The notes beneath the pieces were generated by a model. It was not told the origin of the DNA and did no database searches. It was given only the letters and a program-made list of their open reading frames with translations. This document shows, in pieces, positions 45,401 to 57,700 of a DNA stretch of 64,000 nucleotides. Position numbers and translations under genes: made by a program. This DNA comes from Harmonia axyridis. Taxonomy: Eukaryota > Arthropoda > Insecta > Coleoptera > Coccinellidae. The first letter of the stretch is position 1, and each line of letters begins with the position of its first letter. The DNA is taken from assembly GCF_914767665.1 (NCBI RefSeq), contig NC_059504.1, positions 10,790,501-10,854,500 on the forward strand. The letters are read 5' to 3'.

Positions 45401-46604
45401 AGATATAACGGTTCCAAGAAATATAGGTATGTCTGCTGATTAGATTTAGCTCGAGTTTTTTCAGGTGAAATGGACTAGAGATGGACCAGTGGCGCGATAT
45501 AAAATGTTGACCCAATCTCCATAGAAACGATAGCAGAAATCGATGTGAATTCTTCAGATCCAAGAATGTTTGTTCCTAAAAAATTCGACAATCAGATATA
45601 AAGAAAATTGACACCCTTCTTTCAAGAGTTAAGAACTTTCACTTCTTCCCCCTAAGGGATCGATGCCTGGCGAATATTATAAATTATCATCGCAGGAAAC
45701 GGAAGGAGGTTTCTTTGAACAAAGTTTAGATACTCCAGTCAAAATGGTAGCGTAGCAGAAAACTTCCGGATTGCGAAACGGACTCAAGAGTTGGTTGTGT
45801 ACTTCCGGAAGAATTCTCAAGACAATATTCGATTTCAGTCAGGTCTGAATCCCAATTAAACTCCCTCCGGGGAACCGGGCCGCATCGTTCTCATTCTCCA
45901 CCACTGGATGACTTCGTCTATTTGCTTTTCCTCCGTTATTACTTGTCGACTCGGAAATGATGTGTCCAACATTGAATCTCAGACCGCAATGCAGGAGTTG
46001 AAACGAGAAACCGATGTATTTTCCGTTAGTTTCCCATTCGTCTGGGTCCCGTATCAGTGGTGTGTCTAGAACTTGAGAAGTAGAAATGCTGTTAAACCAT
46101 TTTGCTTTTTTTGTTGCAACAAAATCAAACATTTTCAGATATTTCTTGAGCTCTCATATTTCGAAAATATAAATCATGTTTTCGAGCATCTCGCGGTATT
46201 TCTCTCTTCCTAATACAAGCCAATTTTCAATAATTATCTAGTAGGCAATGCTGACGTTATGAATTATTTGGTTAAAGGGTTGAAGGTCATCTCATGATGA
46301 AGGTTGACGTTATCTCATGATGTGAAATCAATGAGTTAGAAAGAAATGCTTATGAAAGTCACATTAAAAAATAGGGGAAACTCATTCACTTCCTGAGCAA
46401 ATCTTCTTTGGTGTCATCATCATACTCGTAGTTTCATTGACTTTCAGCTATTCGTGAGAGCCTCATTCCGAATTATTGAGAATAATCGTTCTAAGTTTTA
46501 AATATTTCTAATTTTTCCGAAAAACTCAGTATGTGATAAATACTAGCAAGATAATAAGGAAACTGGTACCCCACAGGAGTCAAAATGAATTCACTTTTAT
46601 GAAG
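45401..46604. other. Non-coding, nothing recognised
   Basis: No gene or repeat end identified. Confidence 0.4.
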
Positions 46605-46680
46605 GGTTTTCCAATAAAAGGTTTCATTTGAAATAGTGCACTGTCTAGGTACCTGTCACTATTATTCAAAGAACCTATAG
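46605..46680. repeat. IS630-type element end
   Basis: GGGTTTTCCAATAAAAGGTTTCATTTGAAATAGTGCACT.TCT resembles GGTTTTTCCAATAAGAGTTTTCATTCTAAAAAGTCCGCT.TCT at 50660-50705, the left end of the transposase remnant there. No transposase follows here. Confidence 0.5.
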
Positions 46681-46872
46681 AAGCAAATGAGCCCATTCCC
46701 AATTCTATAAATCGAAAACATCCCTAGCATTCTTCAGAAGATTTCGAAAGAAACATTCAGTAAAATAACGAATTGACAAAAATATATCTTTACAATTGAA
46801 TCTTTAATAGTCACCTCCTTCCAAAACTGAGGATCTCTAAAACCCAGGGAAATGAGCTCTTTATTTCACAGA

Positions 46873-47575
46873 TCGAGATACTGGCTGTTCACGTTTGCGC
46901 GCAGGAGTGTCTTGAAATGAACCTCAAGGGGGCGCATGTCTACATCACCACGGATAGCCAGACTACGCTGAAATCCCTGGAATCGTACTGCCAGGAGTCT
47001 CTGTTGACCTGGGAGTGCCTAAACACCATAAAGCAACTGGCCAGAGGCAATAAAGTGACTCTACTATGGGTACCAGGGCACTGTGGTGTTGAAGGAAACG
47101 AAAAAGCCGATGAACTTGCAAAAAAAGCATCAAGGTCCTTGCTGGACCTGAGCCTTCCTGTAGTCCAGGAATGGGAGTTGAATAACAGGAAAACCCACTG
47201 GACAAACACTCACGAGCTGAGCTTCGGGTGGTGTTGGGACTGCTGACTGAAAACTGTCGGTACAAACATCACTTGTACCGTATGGGAAAGTCAGCAGATG
47301 AGGTTTGCATGCTCTGTGGATCAGAAGCAGAAACAGCTGAACACATGGTATGCAAGTGTCCAGAGCTAGTTGATCTAAGAACCATTCATATGGGGAAGCC
47401 GGCCCTGGACATCCGTGAGGTAACGGACAAGGCCCCTAAGGAGGTTGTCAGTTTTGTCAACGCCATTGACGAACTCCTTGGGTTTCCATGAATGATTTGG
47501 GTAGAGAACAAAAGATCTACATGGTCGCAGTTCCCGGAAGGCTTACCGAGCCACAACGACACCAGTTCACATAAT
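46873..47575 (+). pseudogene. LINE (RNase H-bearing) remnant, copy 2, one frameshift
   Basis: RNase H domain at 46875-47110: EILAVHVCAQECL, AHVYITTDSQTTLKSLESYC, NKVTLLWVPGHCGVEGNEKADELAKKA (catalytic-type His-Gly and Asp positions visible). It then reads WELNNRKTHWTNT. A frameshift near 47215 leads to AELRVVLGLLTENCRYKHHLYRMG, a zinc-knuckle CMLCGSEAETAEHMVCKC and a natural stop at 47491. The ~80-bp 3' UTR (AGATCTACATGGTCGCAGTTCCCGG..) is shared with 38050-39200 and 60135-60600. 5' truncated. The best preserved of three copies. Confidence 0.8.
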
Positions 47576-48019
47576 AACAATTATAATATAACAAAATAAA
47601 ATGGCTGTTATTTGGATATAATTGATGAAATTAACAATGAGTACAATATTTAGTACAATATCCAAACGAGTAATATCATCGTATGATATTAATTATTTAT
47701 CTGGTTATCTAATGTATCAGCAATTATAATAATAGTCACCTCCTTCAGTATTCCGATATTAATTTCCAGAAAATAAATATTTCATCGTATCAATAAGAAA
47801 GGTCGCGATATCCTAAAAAATGACAAAAGCCTTGTTTCCACAGCTTCTTCAACTGTATAGTTTATTTTTTGCAGAATGGTATGACGTAAACGGTCAAAAG
47901 AAAATGTCGTTCCAGTTTGTTGACACACTAGTTTCATTGCATACAAAACAAATTTGAGATTCTTTTTCTTTCGTGTCATTGTATACTGAAATAATAACTA
48001 AGTGTGAATATTAAACACG
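47576..48019. other. AT-rich spacer
   Basis: No feature recognised. Confidence 0.4.
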
Positions 48020-48670
48020 GAACAAGACGAATCAATACCTTACTCCAAGAGCAGGAAAACGTATAGGCCAAAGATGCTTTGCCTATCTGGCCCCAAGAAT
48101 ATATGCCGCTGTTCCAAAAGAATTGAAGAACATCACAACACTCATTAAGAAGAGAAAAAGATTGAAAAATTGGGTAATTGACAAGGGCAGAAGATATTTT
48201 AATTCAATAATAAATCCCCAATAACGCTCACCATTTTTCACTGATTTTTGCTAGAAGAGAAATGAATAAATAACTTACTGGATTCAACCTTCCTCCATAT
48301 AAGTATATTGATGTAACTTGAAATAGAGAATGAGCTTTTTGATGCAGTGTTATTTGATGACCGAGTAGCTGATAGTGGACATGACCGAATGAGTGCGCCC
48401 CTGAGTTTATGGTATAATATATGTATATAATTGTATGTATAGAATGGGCACTTATCTATGATCATTACTGGGCTATTGAGTTTTTGTTGATTTTTATATT
48501 TTTATTGAAATATGTTAAAAGAATTTGATCTTGATTTGTGAATTTATTTGAATACTGGCTACTGCATTATATTTTGTTTATTTAGAAGTCACGTACAGGC
48601 TCACGCCTCTGTGACTATATGTTTATACCCTGTAGCTTACAGAATAAACCATTTTATTATTATTATTATT
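48020..48670 (+). mobile_element. LINE 3' end (CR1/Jockey-like) with ATT tail
   Basis: 48035-48225 translates to TPRAGKRIGQRCFAYLAPRIYAAVPKELKNI then KRLKNWVIDKGR and a stop. This is the typical final segment of a non-LTR reverse transcriptase ORF (FAYLAPRIYNSLP type). A ~430-bp 3' UTR follows. It ends with AATAAACCATTTTATTATTATTATTATT, an ATT microsatellite tail typical of these LINEs. Only the last ~60 codons remain. Confidence 0.65.
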
Positions 48671-49941
48671 CAAATTCTTCTCACATCGATCAATATCACA
48701 TCCAAATGCTGATCAACATGAGTGTACCATGAATTTGATCGAAAAAAACCGAAAACAGATCTTATTACGATGAAATAAATACGCATTAACAGAATAAGTG
48801 AATCAGCAGCATAGAAAAGATTTGACAATTAAAACTTAGCCTTTGGTTGGTTTTCAAGGTGGATACAGTTGATACAGTATGATTGCGTCATCAGTGACGT
48901 CATTACTAGACTAAATATAGACGAATTTATTTTGGGAGCTGCGCTCGCCCGGCTTCTACGGTAACCACACCACTGCCTCGTACTCATGCCGTTCAATCAG
49001 ATATTCAAGGATTGGAGGAATTGATTCTCCTCCTATATGCGACGAAATCGTGTGGGACGATAATGAAACAGTTTAGCCGGAAAAAAAGGGATTCTCGGGA
49101 TATTTCCTCGCTTTTTACATCGCCCAAATTGAAAGTCGAGCATGTGGGATTCCGCGGGGAATATTAATTGGTGCTGGCTCGGTAGTATGCGTTCCTTACA
49201 TTCTTTTCGTTTGGAGCAACTGTGGCGAAATTGATTAAATCGCGATAAACTTCGACCAGTACAAAAGGTTGCTACTATACTAATCTCGAAGTTTAATTAT
49301 AAACGACTCGGCTATAACTTTGGCGTTTGGCGAAGTTTAATGTCTGCACTTAATTTTCGGGAAACTGAAATTGGTTTCGAACACTGGTCATCACAATTTC
49401 TAGCTGCGGTTGAGAGGGTTCACTCGATCGAACGAAAATGAAATATGGTCTTTTCTTCAACTTATACAGCAGAATATATCAGAAAGAACAAGAAAAATTC
49501 TCCTAGATTGCCACCGTAATGCCAATACGCGATAAAAGGGACAGTTCCAGTGAAAACGCCATATGGTAATTTAAATTCTATGATACAAAGAACTATTGAG
49601 ACCCTTCGGTCTCAAGGTAAGAGAGAGTCTTTCAAGACAGAAGGTAAGACACAGTCTTTCAAGACAGAAGTGGAGAACATAGCCTTGATAAATGATAAAT
49701 AACCTAGTCGAATCACAAAATATAGTTGGAAAACATTGCTTTCATAAGAAAGCCACAGGTGATACTCTGGAACCTCACTTTTTTCATTTAGCTCAATAAA
49801 CATTACTATTTTCTTTATCATCATTATTATTCTTGTATTATGAACATGAACTTATACCTCCTAAATAAAGAAGAACAGAACTGATGTTTGATTCCTTATT
49901 AAAATTTGAGAAACCCACTGACTTGGTGTCAGGATCTTTTA
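48671..49941. other. Unique DNA, CpG-rich in the middle
   Basis: 48930-49560 is richer in CpG (GCGCTCGCCCGGC, GATTCCGCGGGGAAT, AAATCGCGATAAAC) with no domain-bearing ORF. A 28-bp direct duplication (GGTAAGA.A.AGTCTTTCAAGACAGAAG) lies at 49616-49670. Possible host sequence. Confidence 0.35.
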
Positions 49942-49943
49942 TA

Positions 49944-50604
49944 CAGGGTGGCCATTTGAAAACGAAACAGACGAGATTACAGACGAAATAAAGTTTTTCG
50001 ATAGAAATGCTCGGACAGGTCGATTTCTGTTTCGAGGGGGACAACTTAAGATGTAGGTTACGGACGCATAGCGCTTCAACCCTTGCTACTACAACCCTCA
50101 CCCCCAAATTTTGAATAGGGAAGATGGGGTGAGTGATACCTCATTTGAAAGGTATTTTCATACTGATTTCAGCACAGTAATTGTTTTTTCATTTTATGCA
50201 TTAGTTCTCGAAATATTCTCAACTAAGTATTTGAAAATGAAGTGGTGTTTTCATGGCACTTGTATAGGTAGTAATCGACATTTTGAGCTTCAAAACAACT
50301 ATGACTGTGGCTTCCTTCCTAACTAACTAACGCATGAATATTTCGAGAACTAATGCATAAAATGAAAAAACAATTACTGTGCTGAAATCAGTATAAAAAT
50401 ACCTTCAAATTGAGGTATCACTCACCCCATTTTCCCTATTCAAAAATTGGGGGTTGTAGCAGCAAGGGTTGAAGCGCTATGCGTCCGTAACCTACATCTT
50501 AAGTTGTCCCCCTCGAAACAGAAATCGACCTGTCCGAGCATTTCTATCGAAAAACTTTATTTCGTCTGTAATCTCGTCTGTTTCGTTTTCAAATGGCCAC
50601 CCTG
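49944..50604. mobile_element. Foldback MITE with ~275-bp inverted repeats
   Basis: The ends CAGGGTGGCCATTTGAAAAC (49944) and the complement ending at 50604 are flanked by TA. The left arm 49944-50219 and right arm 50336-50604 are near-perfect complements. They enclose a 116-bp unique centre with no ORF. It shares the CAGGGTG terminus with the 25517 and 57701 elements, suggesting cross-mobilisation by a Tc1/IS630-type transposase. Confidence 0.9.
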
Positions 50605-50659
50605 TATACTTTTATAAACTTGTACCTATTTGAGATCACAGAACTGTTTACCTATATAA

Positions 50660-51360
50660 AGGTTTTTCCAATAAGAGTTTTCATTCTAAAAAGTCCGCTA
50701 TCTGGGCAGCTGTCTCTATTAACGCACTCATCTTGTAACATTCAACAATTGAAACTATGCCATTGCTAAAAATGGAACAATAAAAGCTTCAACAACGCAT
50801 TGAAATTGTTCACTAAAAAAATTGGGAAAATTTCTCGATCGCCAATAGTGAAACTGGCAGAAAAATTTAACCTGTTTGGATAAGTAAATGACGTGAAGAA
50901 TCGAAACACTGTGCGTTGTTAAATAATAACTAAGAATATTGCTACTGTAGCCCGTAGCATTGACCAGGTTTGTCAATATCGGTTCAGTTAACACAACAAC
51001 TCAAGAAGGTCGAATACCATCGACGTCGTATCATGGAGATTAGATCCTTGAAATGCATCAAAATGATCCTGATTTTTATAGAATAACCATTTTCAATGAT
51101 AAGGCTCATTTTCAACTAGAATACTATGTTGTTGAACAGAATTATCGCATTTAAGGCTCGGAAACTCCAAGAATAATTGCTAGAAAGCCTCTCCATCCTC
51201 AACGTGTCACTGTTTGGTGCGATGATGTGATTTTACTTTAGCTATTCTAGAATGAGTTTGTTGCAACTATTTCTACTATGAATAGCTTGAACTACCGAAC
51301 TATGATTAGTGATATTATTTTGATGGATTAGTTGTATGTAGATATGTGAGAATCTAATCC
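50660..51360 (+). pseudogene. IS630-type transposase remnant
   Basis: Starts after the GGTTTTTCCAATAAGAG end (50660). Plus-strand pieces include QQLKKVEYHRRR (about 50995-51030), LKCIKMI, FNDKAHFQLEYYVVEQNYRI (first Asp region, normally SDEAHF; Glu is now Lys) and RKPLHPQRVTVWCDD (51185-51225). The second and third catalytic residues are not visible. Frameshifts and stops throughout. Inactive. Confidence 0.7.
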
Positions 51361-52874
51361 CAATAATCACGAAAAAGAATGTCTAATATTATCATTCAAT
51401 TTAATAATAGTAATAAAAGAAATTACCAGAATAAAGCATAAACTTACATCGGAATATTCTGCGCAAAAGCTGATATCCCAAGTTGTTCTCTTGCCTGCTG
51501 GAAATACGTCTGGACGGTATTTAAATGAACATACATTATTTCTGGAGTTTTAATCGTTCCATTCACTTCAATGACCAAGAACACTAACTCTATTCGAGTA
51601 TTTATAATTCTAGAATTGTTTCTAAAACACTAATTGACATGTCAGTCAGAGGGATGTTTGATTTACTCACTGTCATAGATTTTTATTACAGTAATATCAT
51701 CGAAGGAAATGTCAAGATGTTTACCTATGGCTATTCAAAATTAAATAGCATAATGTAGGATTCTCATCATCACTTTTAATGAATTACACTATAAAAAAAC
51801 AAGATATTCATATCAGTATTCCGCAAAAAGAAATTCATCGAATTATCAGAAGAAACTTTTGTTATGAGACAATCATGTTCATCTACGAAACCAATGTGAA
51901 TGTTTCCTTCTTTACCAACTCAAGTCATAATTACAGTATTCGTGAATGTCATTGATATTCATAGAGTTGATAAGATTCAAACATCATTCGATGAATAACC
52001 TGCATACAAGTAGAATCTAAGATAGAAGGTTATAACCATAGAGTTTCTCGACAGATTCCAATCCCTTTATAATCGAAAAATCTCGCCAACTATCTAAATT
52101 TTCGGACGGTTCCGAATGTGTTCATCTCAATTGAGCGAAACGTGCCCAATAGGATAGTTATTGGACGGTCCCCCTACCCGCAGCCGGATTAAATTGGATC
52201 GGAATTAAAATAGAAAAAACTCCGCCATCGCGAATGGTCACTTTTTGTCATGGTCAACGAACTCGGGTGCAGAGGGCGGAATAAATACGTTACGGATGAG
52301 AGGAGAATTTTTCACCCGCATCTGTGAAAAATCTACATTGGTCCTGCACACTTGGATTCAATCGGGTAAACTGACCTACTGTGTTTTCCGAATGATTTCT
52401 CCTGGTGTTGGGGGGGTTTCAACGGATATTAAGTTCTTTTATACTGGGTGGCTCATATGAAAGGGCGTGAAAGGGAGAGATCTTGGGATTCCGAGTTCAT
52501 GGTTGAACGATCATCCACTTAAGCATTCCCTGAAAAATCTTGAGTGGCAATAGGTGTCTGAGGACACATGAATTTAAAGGTATTTAAATTCTATTTATGA
52601 ATCTGCTGAAAAAATGTCTGTTTGATATTCATTTCTATGTGAAAAACTAATTGGAAGTAATGTGCGGAGAGTATTTAATTGTCAAGTTGTTCGATTTGTA
52701 GATTCATAAACCTGAATCCTACTGATGTCACTTTATGACGAAGACGACTTGGATGAAAGGTTAATTGAATTGTGAGATCACTTATAGTGAATTAGTTTCC
52801 TTTCAACATTAACTTCCCACTAAAATTTGATTCTGGGAGAAGAGTTTCCTCGTATGCGGTTGGAACTTTCAGCT
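51361..52874. other. Non-coding, one CpG-richer strip
   Basis: 52080-52440 is GC-richer, with a 71-codon frame lacking motifs. Nothing is assigned. Confidence 0.4.
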
Positions 52875-52947
52875 TTCTCGGTAGCTCATCGGTTTGAGCG
52901 TTGGACTAGTGATTCGAAGGTTGCGGGTTCGATTCCCGCTCGAGGAG
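52875..52947 (+). tRNA. tRNA-Thr-like gene (anticodon AGT)
   Basis: Folds as a full cloverleaf. Acceptor TTCTCGG/TCGAGGA (7 pairs with wobble), then TA, D arm GCTC/GAGC, anticodon stem TTGGA/TTCGA with loop CTAGTGA, 5-nt variable loop, T arm GCGGG-TTCGATT-CCCGC. The B box GGTTCGATTCC is perfect; the A box is one base short. A T6 tract at about 52951 could end Pol III transcription. Oddities are the U1-A72 start and G at position 37. It may be a real tRNA, a pseudogene, or the head of a tRNA-derived SINE, since an A-rich tract follows. Confidence 0.6.
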
Positions 52948-53019
52948 ATATTTTTTCCTGAATTAAAAAAAAAATATATGTCATACCGGATCACTGACCG
53001 TTCGAGAATTCACCGATCT

Positions 53020-53055
53020 CTGCTATCTCGATCAATGAATTGATCGAGATAGCAG
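53020..53055. repeat. 16-bp inverted repeat at the truncated mariner edge
   Basis: CTGCTATCTCGATCAA and TTGATCGAGATAGCAG flank TGAA. The right half is genuine mariner coding sequence (it matches the complement of 8823-8843). The left half is an inverted copy, marking the 5' breakpoint. Confidence 0.9.
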
Positions 53056-54081
53056 ACATTGTGAAGATATCATCTGAACGTGTATAGTATATACAAAGTC
53101 ACTTGGAGGAAACTGAATATTTCGATCATACAAGGATTGTCCAAGTTTCCAGAAATTTTTTTGGGGCCTGTGTATTTATTGCCCAACAGTACTTTCAAAT
53201 AAACCCCGATATTTAGCGGATCGCGGTATCCACTTTAAAAGGACATCTATGGCCAAGCGTTGTTATAGACTAGTTCAAGTTACTTTGGATATACCATGCA
53301 TCATATCATTCACGAATATTTATACATGAGAAAGCTGAGTGCAAAATGGGTGCCGCGCGAGCTCACAATGGATCAAAAGAAACCTGTTGATGATTCTGAG
53401 CGGTATTTGAAGCTGTTTAAGTGCAATAAACCTAAATTTTTGCGTCGATATGTGACAATGGATGAAACATGGCTCCATCATTTCACTCCGGAGTCCCAAT
53501 CGACAGTATGCTGAGTGGACTATATACGTTGAAGCGAATCCAAAGCGAGGAAATACACAACAGTCAGCTGGCAAGGTTATGGCATGAGTATTCTGGGATG
53601 CGTAAAGTATAATATATTGATTACCTCCAAAAGGGCCAGACCATCAACAGCGATTAATATATGTATAGCGTTATGAGATCGTTTAAAGGATGAAATCGTT
53701 AAAAAACGGCTGTTTCATCAAGACAATGCGCCGTGTCACAAATCAATTAAAACAATAACAAAATTGCATGCATAAGGCTTCGAATTGCTTCTACATCCAT
53801 CGAATTCGCTAGATCGGACCCCCACCGACTTTTACCTGTTCTCAGACCTCAAAAGAATGCTCGCTGGAAAGAAATTTAGCGCCAATGAAGAAGTAATCGC
53901 GGAAAACAAGGCCTATTTTGAAGCGAAAGACAAATCGTACTACAAAAATGGTATCGAAAAATTGGAAGATCGCTATAATCGTATTATCGCCCTCGAAAGC
54001 AACTATATTGAATAATGAAATCGAATTTTGCCAAAAAAATGTGTTTTACTATGGTGGACCGGGGACTTTTCAATTGGCCTA
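53037..54081 (+). pseudogene. Mariner transposase, second decayed copy
   Basis: Same family as 7999-9277 on the opposite strand. It begins inside the HTH (IEIADIVKISSER). About 200 bp of foreign sequence (53084-53290) interrupts. It then continues HIIHEYLYMRKLSAKWVPRELTMDQK and TMDETWLHHFTPES (first Asp intact). It goes on with a frameshifted FHQDNAPCHKS (second Asp, about 53715), SLDRTPTDFYLFSDLKRMLAGKKF (third Asp, damaged motif) and YKNGIEKLEDRYNRIIALESNYIE. The right terminal repeat GGGACTTTTCAATTGGCC ends at about 54080. The left end is lost. Confidence 0.85.
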
Positions 54082-55429
54082 TCAATTATATTACTGCCTT
54101 CACTATTTGGTAGTTGCTCGTGATAAAAATAACTATACTTCAAAATACGATATTGACAATTTGAGGATTACATTATGTAGACATGCTCTTTCGTACTCAG
54201 TTCATCTTCAGATACTGTCTGTGTAAACTTTCATTTCGAATCGATGAATTTTGCTATAGTAGTATTACATATCATAAAAAAGTTCCATAAAAAAACGAAA
54301 AGAGAGAGTGTAAAGTGAATTCAGTCGATACAAGCAGAACCCCAATGTTGAGCTTTTATTATATTGCTGATCCGTAACTCCGTAACAATCTACAAGAGAA
54401 ATGGTACGAAACGATATGTAAATAGCTAATGACATCGTATGAAGATGTTGACGTTAACAAAAGCAGTTCCTTCGACTACGCAAATGTTTCGCTCTACATC
54501 AGCCTTCACTTAAAACAGTCGAGCTGACTGACAGTCGTGAAACCTTGAGGAGATGCAATTATCTCCACCCCTTCACGTTTACTTTCAACAAGGTAATGAG
54601 GTAATCGTCAGCCCCAACACTATCTAGCAACCTCCTTCCATCGATCATGCCGGAGGCTTGCCTGTCCCCTGATCTGATACCACCCGGTGTGCTAGCGATT
54701 CATCCTCAGGTTCGGTTGACAGATTGAGGTATTCTCCCTGGAATGGCGTTATACGACACCGTCGGTCCCTGAATATGACATAATAATCCCGAAATTATGC
54801 GAACAATTGTTGTTGTCGAGGACCTACGCTATATTGAGAGACATCTTGGGACAGCGGCAATTCAGAGATTGGAGCGTAATTTCGGCTTGATTGTTTTCGG
54901 TTTATTCGCTATGGCTTTGTCTAAGGGCTTGGATATATGGAAACCCATGACCTGAGAGTGTGTCGAATCCGGCAAGGGTGTTCATTCGGATTGTAGTTTA
55001 TGGAATGTGACGTTCCGAGTTGTGTTGCTGTATGATTAAGGACGGAGTTTCTCCGAGTTGATCCACTGTGGAAATTTTTTCGTTCAAGAATGCAAGAATT
55101 GTCGCAGCAAATTCAGATCTCGAGACACGCTAATCCTGTATTCTGATCCGTTGCTAGGTGACGAACTTTCCTGGACTGTTTTCGATTCGGAAAAGTTACC
55201 TTTTCCGCATAATCTATCAAAATGTATCCCTATTGGTTTTTGATATAGGTACGCTTTGAGTAGAAGGTAAATGCAGGTTCGAAATAAACTCACATGAAGA
55301 ACATACATTGATTATGTTCCATTTCTGTATTTTTACAGTAAGTTACACTTAGTCTAATTATTGAATATAGATTGATCTCTACCTGATATGTAATTTTTTT
55401 CACCACTATCTAGCCATTATGAAAGATCT
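54082..55429. other. Non-coding, GC-richer strip in the middle
   Basis: 54530-54780 is GC-richer (CCGGAGGCTTGCCTGTCCCC) without a supported ORF. No feature is assigned. Confidence 0.35.
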
Positions 55430-56160
55430 ATTTTGATTTCCCAAAAGCTAAAGAATGTACTAAAAACCGTTTGGAACTATTTGGATAAGGCTGGTCTCGA
55501 GAAAAAGCTGATTTATGGGTACAACACAAAGTGGAACGAATTTACATCTGCGAATCGCTGCTGAATCACAACAAAATCAACCCATTTCAAATTCGTTTGG
55601 TGATTTTTAATGAAAAGTGCATCACTTACGACAACTTCAAGTGAAAACAGTCATGGTTTTTTAAACGCGGTGAGCCGGCGGAAAAAGTGCCAAGCTAAAA
55701 TTGGCGGCCAAGAAGGTTTTGCTGTGTATTTGGTGGAAATGGCAGAGAATTTTCTACTATAAACACCTCTTCTACGGCACAACTGTTAACTCGGAATTTT
55801 ACTGTCTACAATAGGACCGTCTGAAGGAAGCAATCGCCCAGAAGCGGCCAGCTTTGGCCAATAGGAAAGGAATTTTGTTCCATCAAGACAACGTCAGGCC
55901 ACATACATCGATAGTGACTCGCCAGAAGCTCTGGGAGCTTGGTTGTGAAGTTCTTATGCATCCACCTTATAGTCCAGACCTGGGTCCAAGTGACAAGGAC
56001 AACCAACTGCTTCTTTCCATGGCGAATAATTTTTTTGGTGAAAAATTTGCTTCGACAAAGGTTTGTGAACATCGACTGTCTCCATTTTTTGCCAATAGGG
56101 ACGAAGGCTTCTATGAGAGAGTCATAATAATATTACCTTCAAAATGGCAATAAGTTGTCG
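55430..56160 (+). pseudogene. Mariner (SETMAR-type) transposase remnant
   Basis: Plus strand, several frames. WNYLDKAGLEKK (about 55470), RIYICESLLNHNKINPF (about 55540), then an ITYDN segment where the first catalytic Asp (normally VTGDEKW) is replaced: VIFNEKC. AKKVLLCIWW (55715) and DRLKEAIAQKRPALANRKGILFHQDNVRPH (second Asp) lead to LGCEVLMHPPYSPDLGPSD (third Asp) and CEHRLSPFFANRDEGFYERVI. Frameshifts occur at about 55640, 55820 and elsewhere. Different subfamily from the 8 kb mariner. Confidence 0.8.
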
Positions 56161-57698
56161 AACAAAACTGCGCTTATGCGACCTAAATCGAATCATTCTA
56201 ACTAAAGTGATTAAAGATTTGTTTTGCATGCAAAAATAATGGATTTTTTCACACTATACTTTATATCTAAGTAACATTAAAATTGTTAGGTGCTAAACGT
56301 ACCTTATGCATTAATTTTTTAAGTATATGTCATTGAAAGTTTCTGTACTAAATGTCTTAATTTGTTTATCTCACTTATTTTTTTCTCATATGCTAATCCT
56401 TCTAGCTTTTCAAAAAGCAAGTTACTTAGAATATTTAGAGTTCCTTCAGCATTCAGCATGGAGTAATTTGATCATGATGTAGATGCTTCCAACTTCGTTG
56501 ACAAATGAGAAAAGTATGCAATTATTACATTCTCAGATCGAGAGGACATATTCCTTTCCTAGCAATAATACCTGAAACATTTGTGAGCGTTATTTATATT
56601 TATCGTTGGATTTATTTGACAGAAAATTCAAGATGGCAGAAACATTTACCATTTCTTGTGGTGTCTCGCACACAGCGCTCGAACGCTTAGAATTCACTTC
56701 AGTGGTTTACTCATATTTTCATCTCTGTTTCTCATTCTATCGAGAATTATGTTCACCAATACTGTATATACCTTTATATAGTTATGTGGTCTCTAACAGC
56801 GCAATTGGTGCATGAATGATGAGCACTCAAAAGCTCCAAACTGCAGTCTCATAGTACTCACGTCATGATTGAGTTTTTCCTACTCACATTTCAATAGAGA
56901 ACTGAATTGAAGGAATTATTGTTGGTTTTCTTATTCAATCCAACCTAATTGTTTAATATGCCACTTTTCCTTTCTTGAGCTAACTGGATGTGGCTTCACC
57001 ATAACAGTTTCAGCTCCACTGGAAATGTTTCATTCGATCACCCTTAGTTAGACATCCAGCTCATTTTCTCCGCAATTTTCTCCTTCCCCACCCAATGACA
57101 AAAACATGTTCTGCGAACATTAGCAAAGATGGTCTCAGTTCAGATTAACCGAAATGAGTACCGAGATCTTCCCCAACTGAACCTGCAACATCCGAGTGAA
57201 TTAAACAGAAATCATTTCATTATTTTTCCCAGATTTGTAATCAACTGAAATCCGGGTTTTCGGGGTGGTACAACGTAGGCTTTCAGCAACGATTCGATTA
57301 GAGCCGAACTTGAGGGATCAAGAGAACGAGTTTCTTTTACTCTATCTAATGGACTGAGGACTTTCATTTTCACAGTTTATCGACTGACCGATTATTGCCC
57401 AAAGGGTGAGTTGGAATGACTTCAATGGAGTCTATCCACACGTATATTTCTTTTGCTTTGTTTTTATGTCGGTAGGCTATTGAAGAGGTGATGGTCTGCA
57501 GATCTGGCCATTTCCGGTGGAGACGTAATTGAAGTTTGTTGGAAATGAGTAGATATTTTCAACGCATTAGTTTTGACGAGATTCTTTTGAGTAAGAGGAA
57601 TAAAGCCTTGGTGGCTATAATTTGAGTTCAAATTAAAGGGTTAGGACCATTGAAATCAGGCAACATATTTGGACTAAGTACACGTTTCTACTCGTATA
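56161..57698. other. AT-rich, nothing recognised
   Basis: No supported feature. Confidence 0.45.
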
Positions 57699-57700
57699 TA

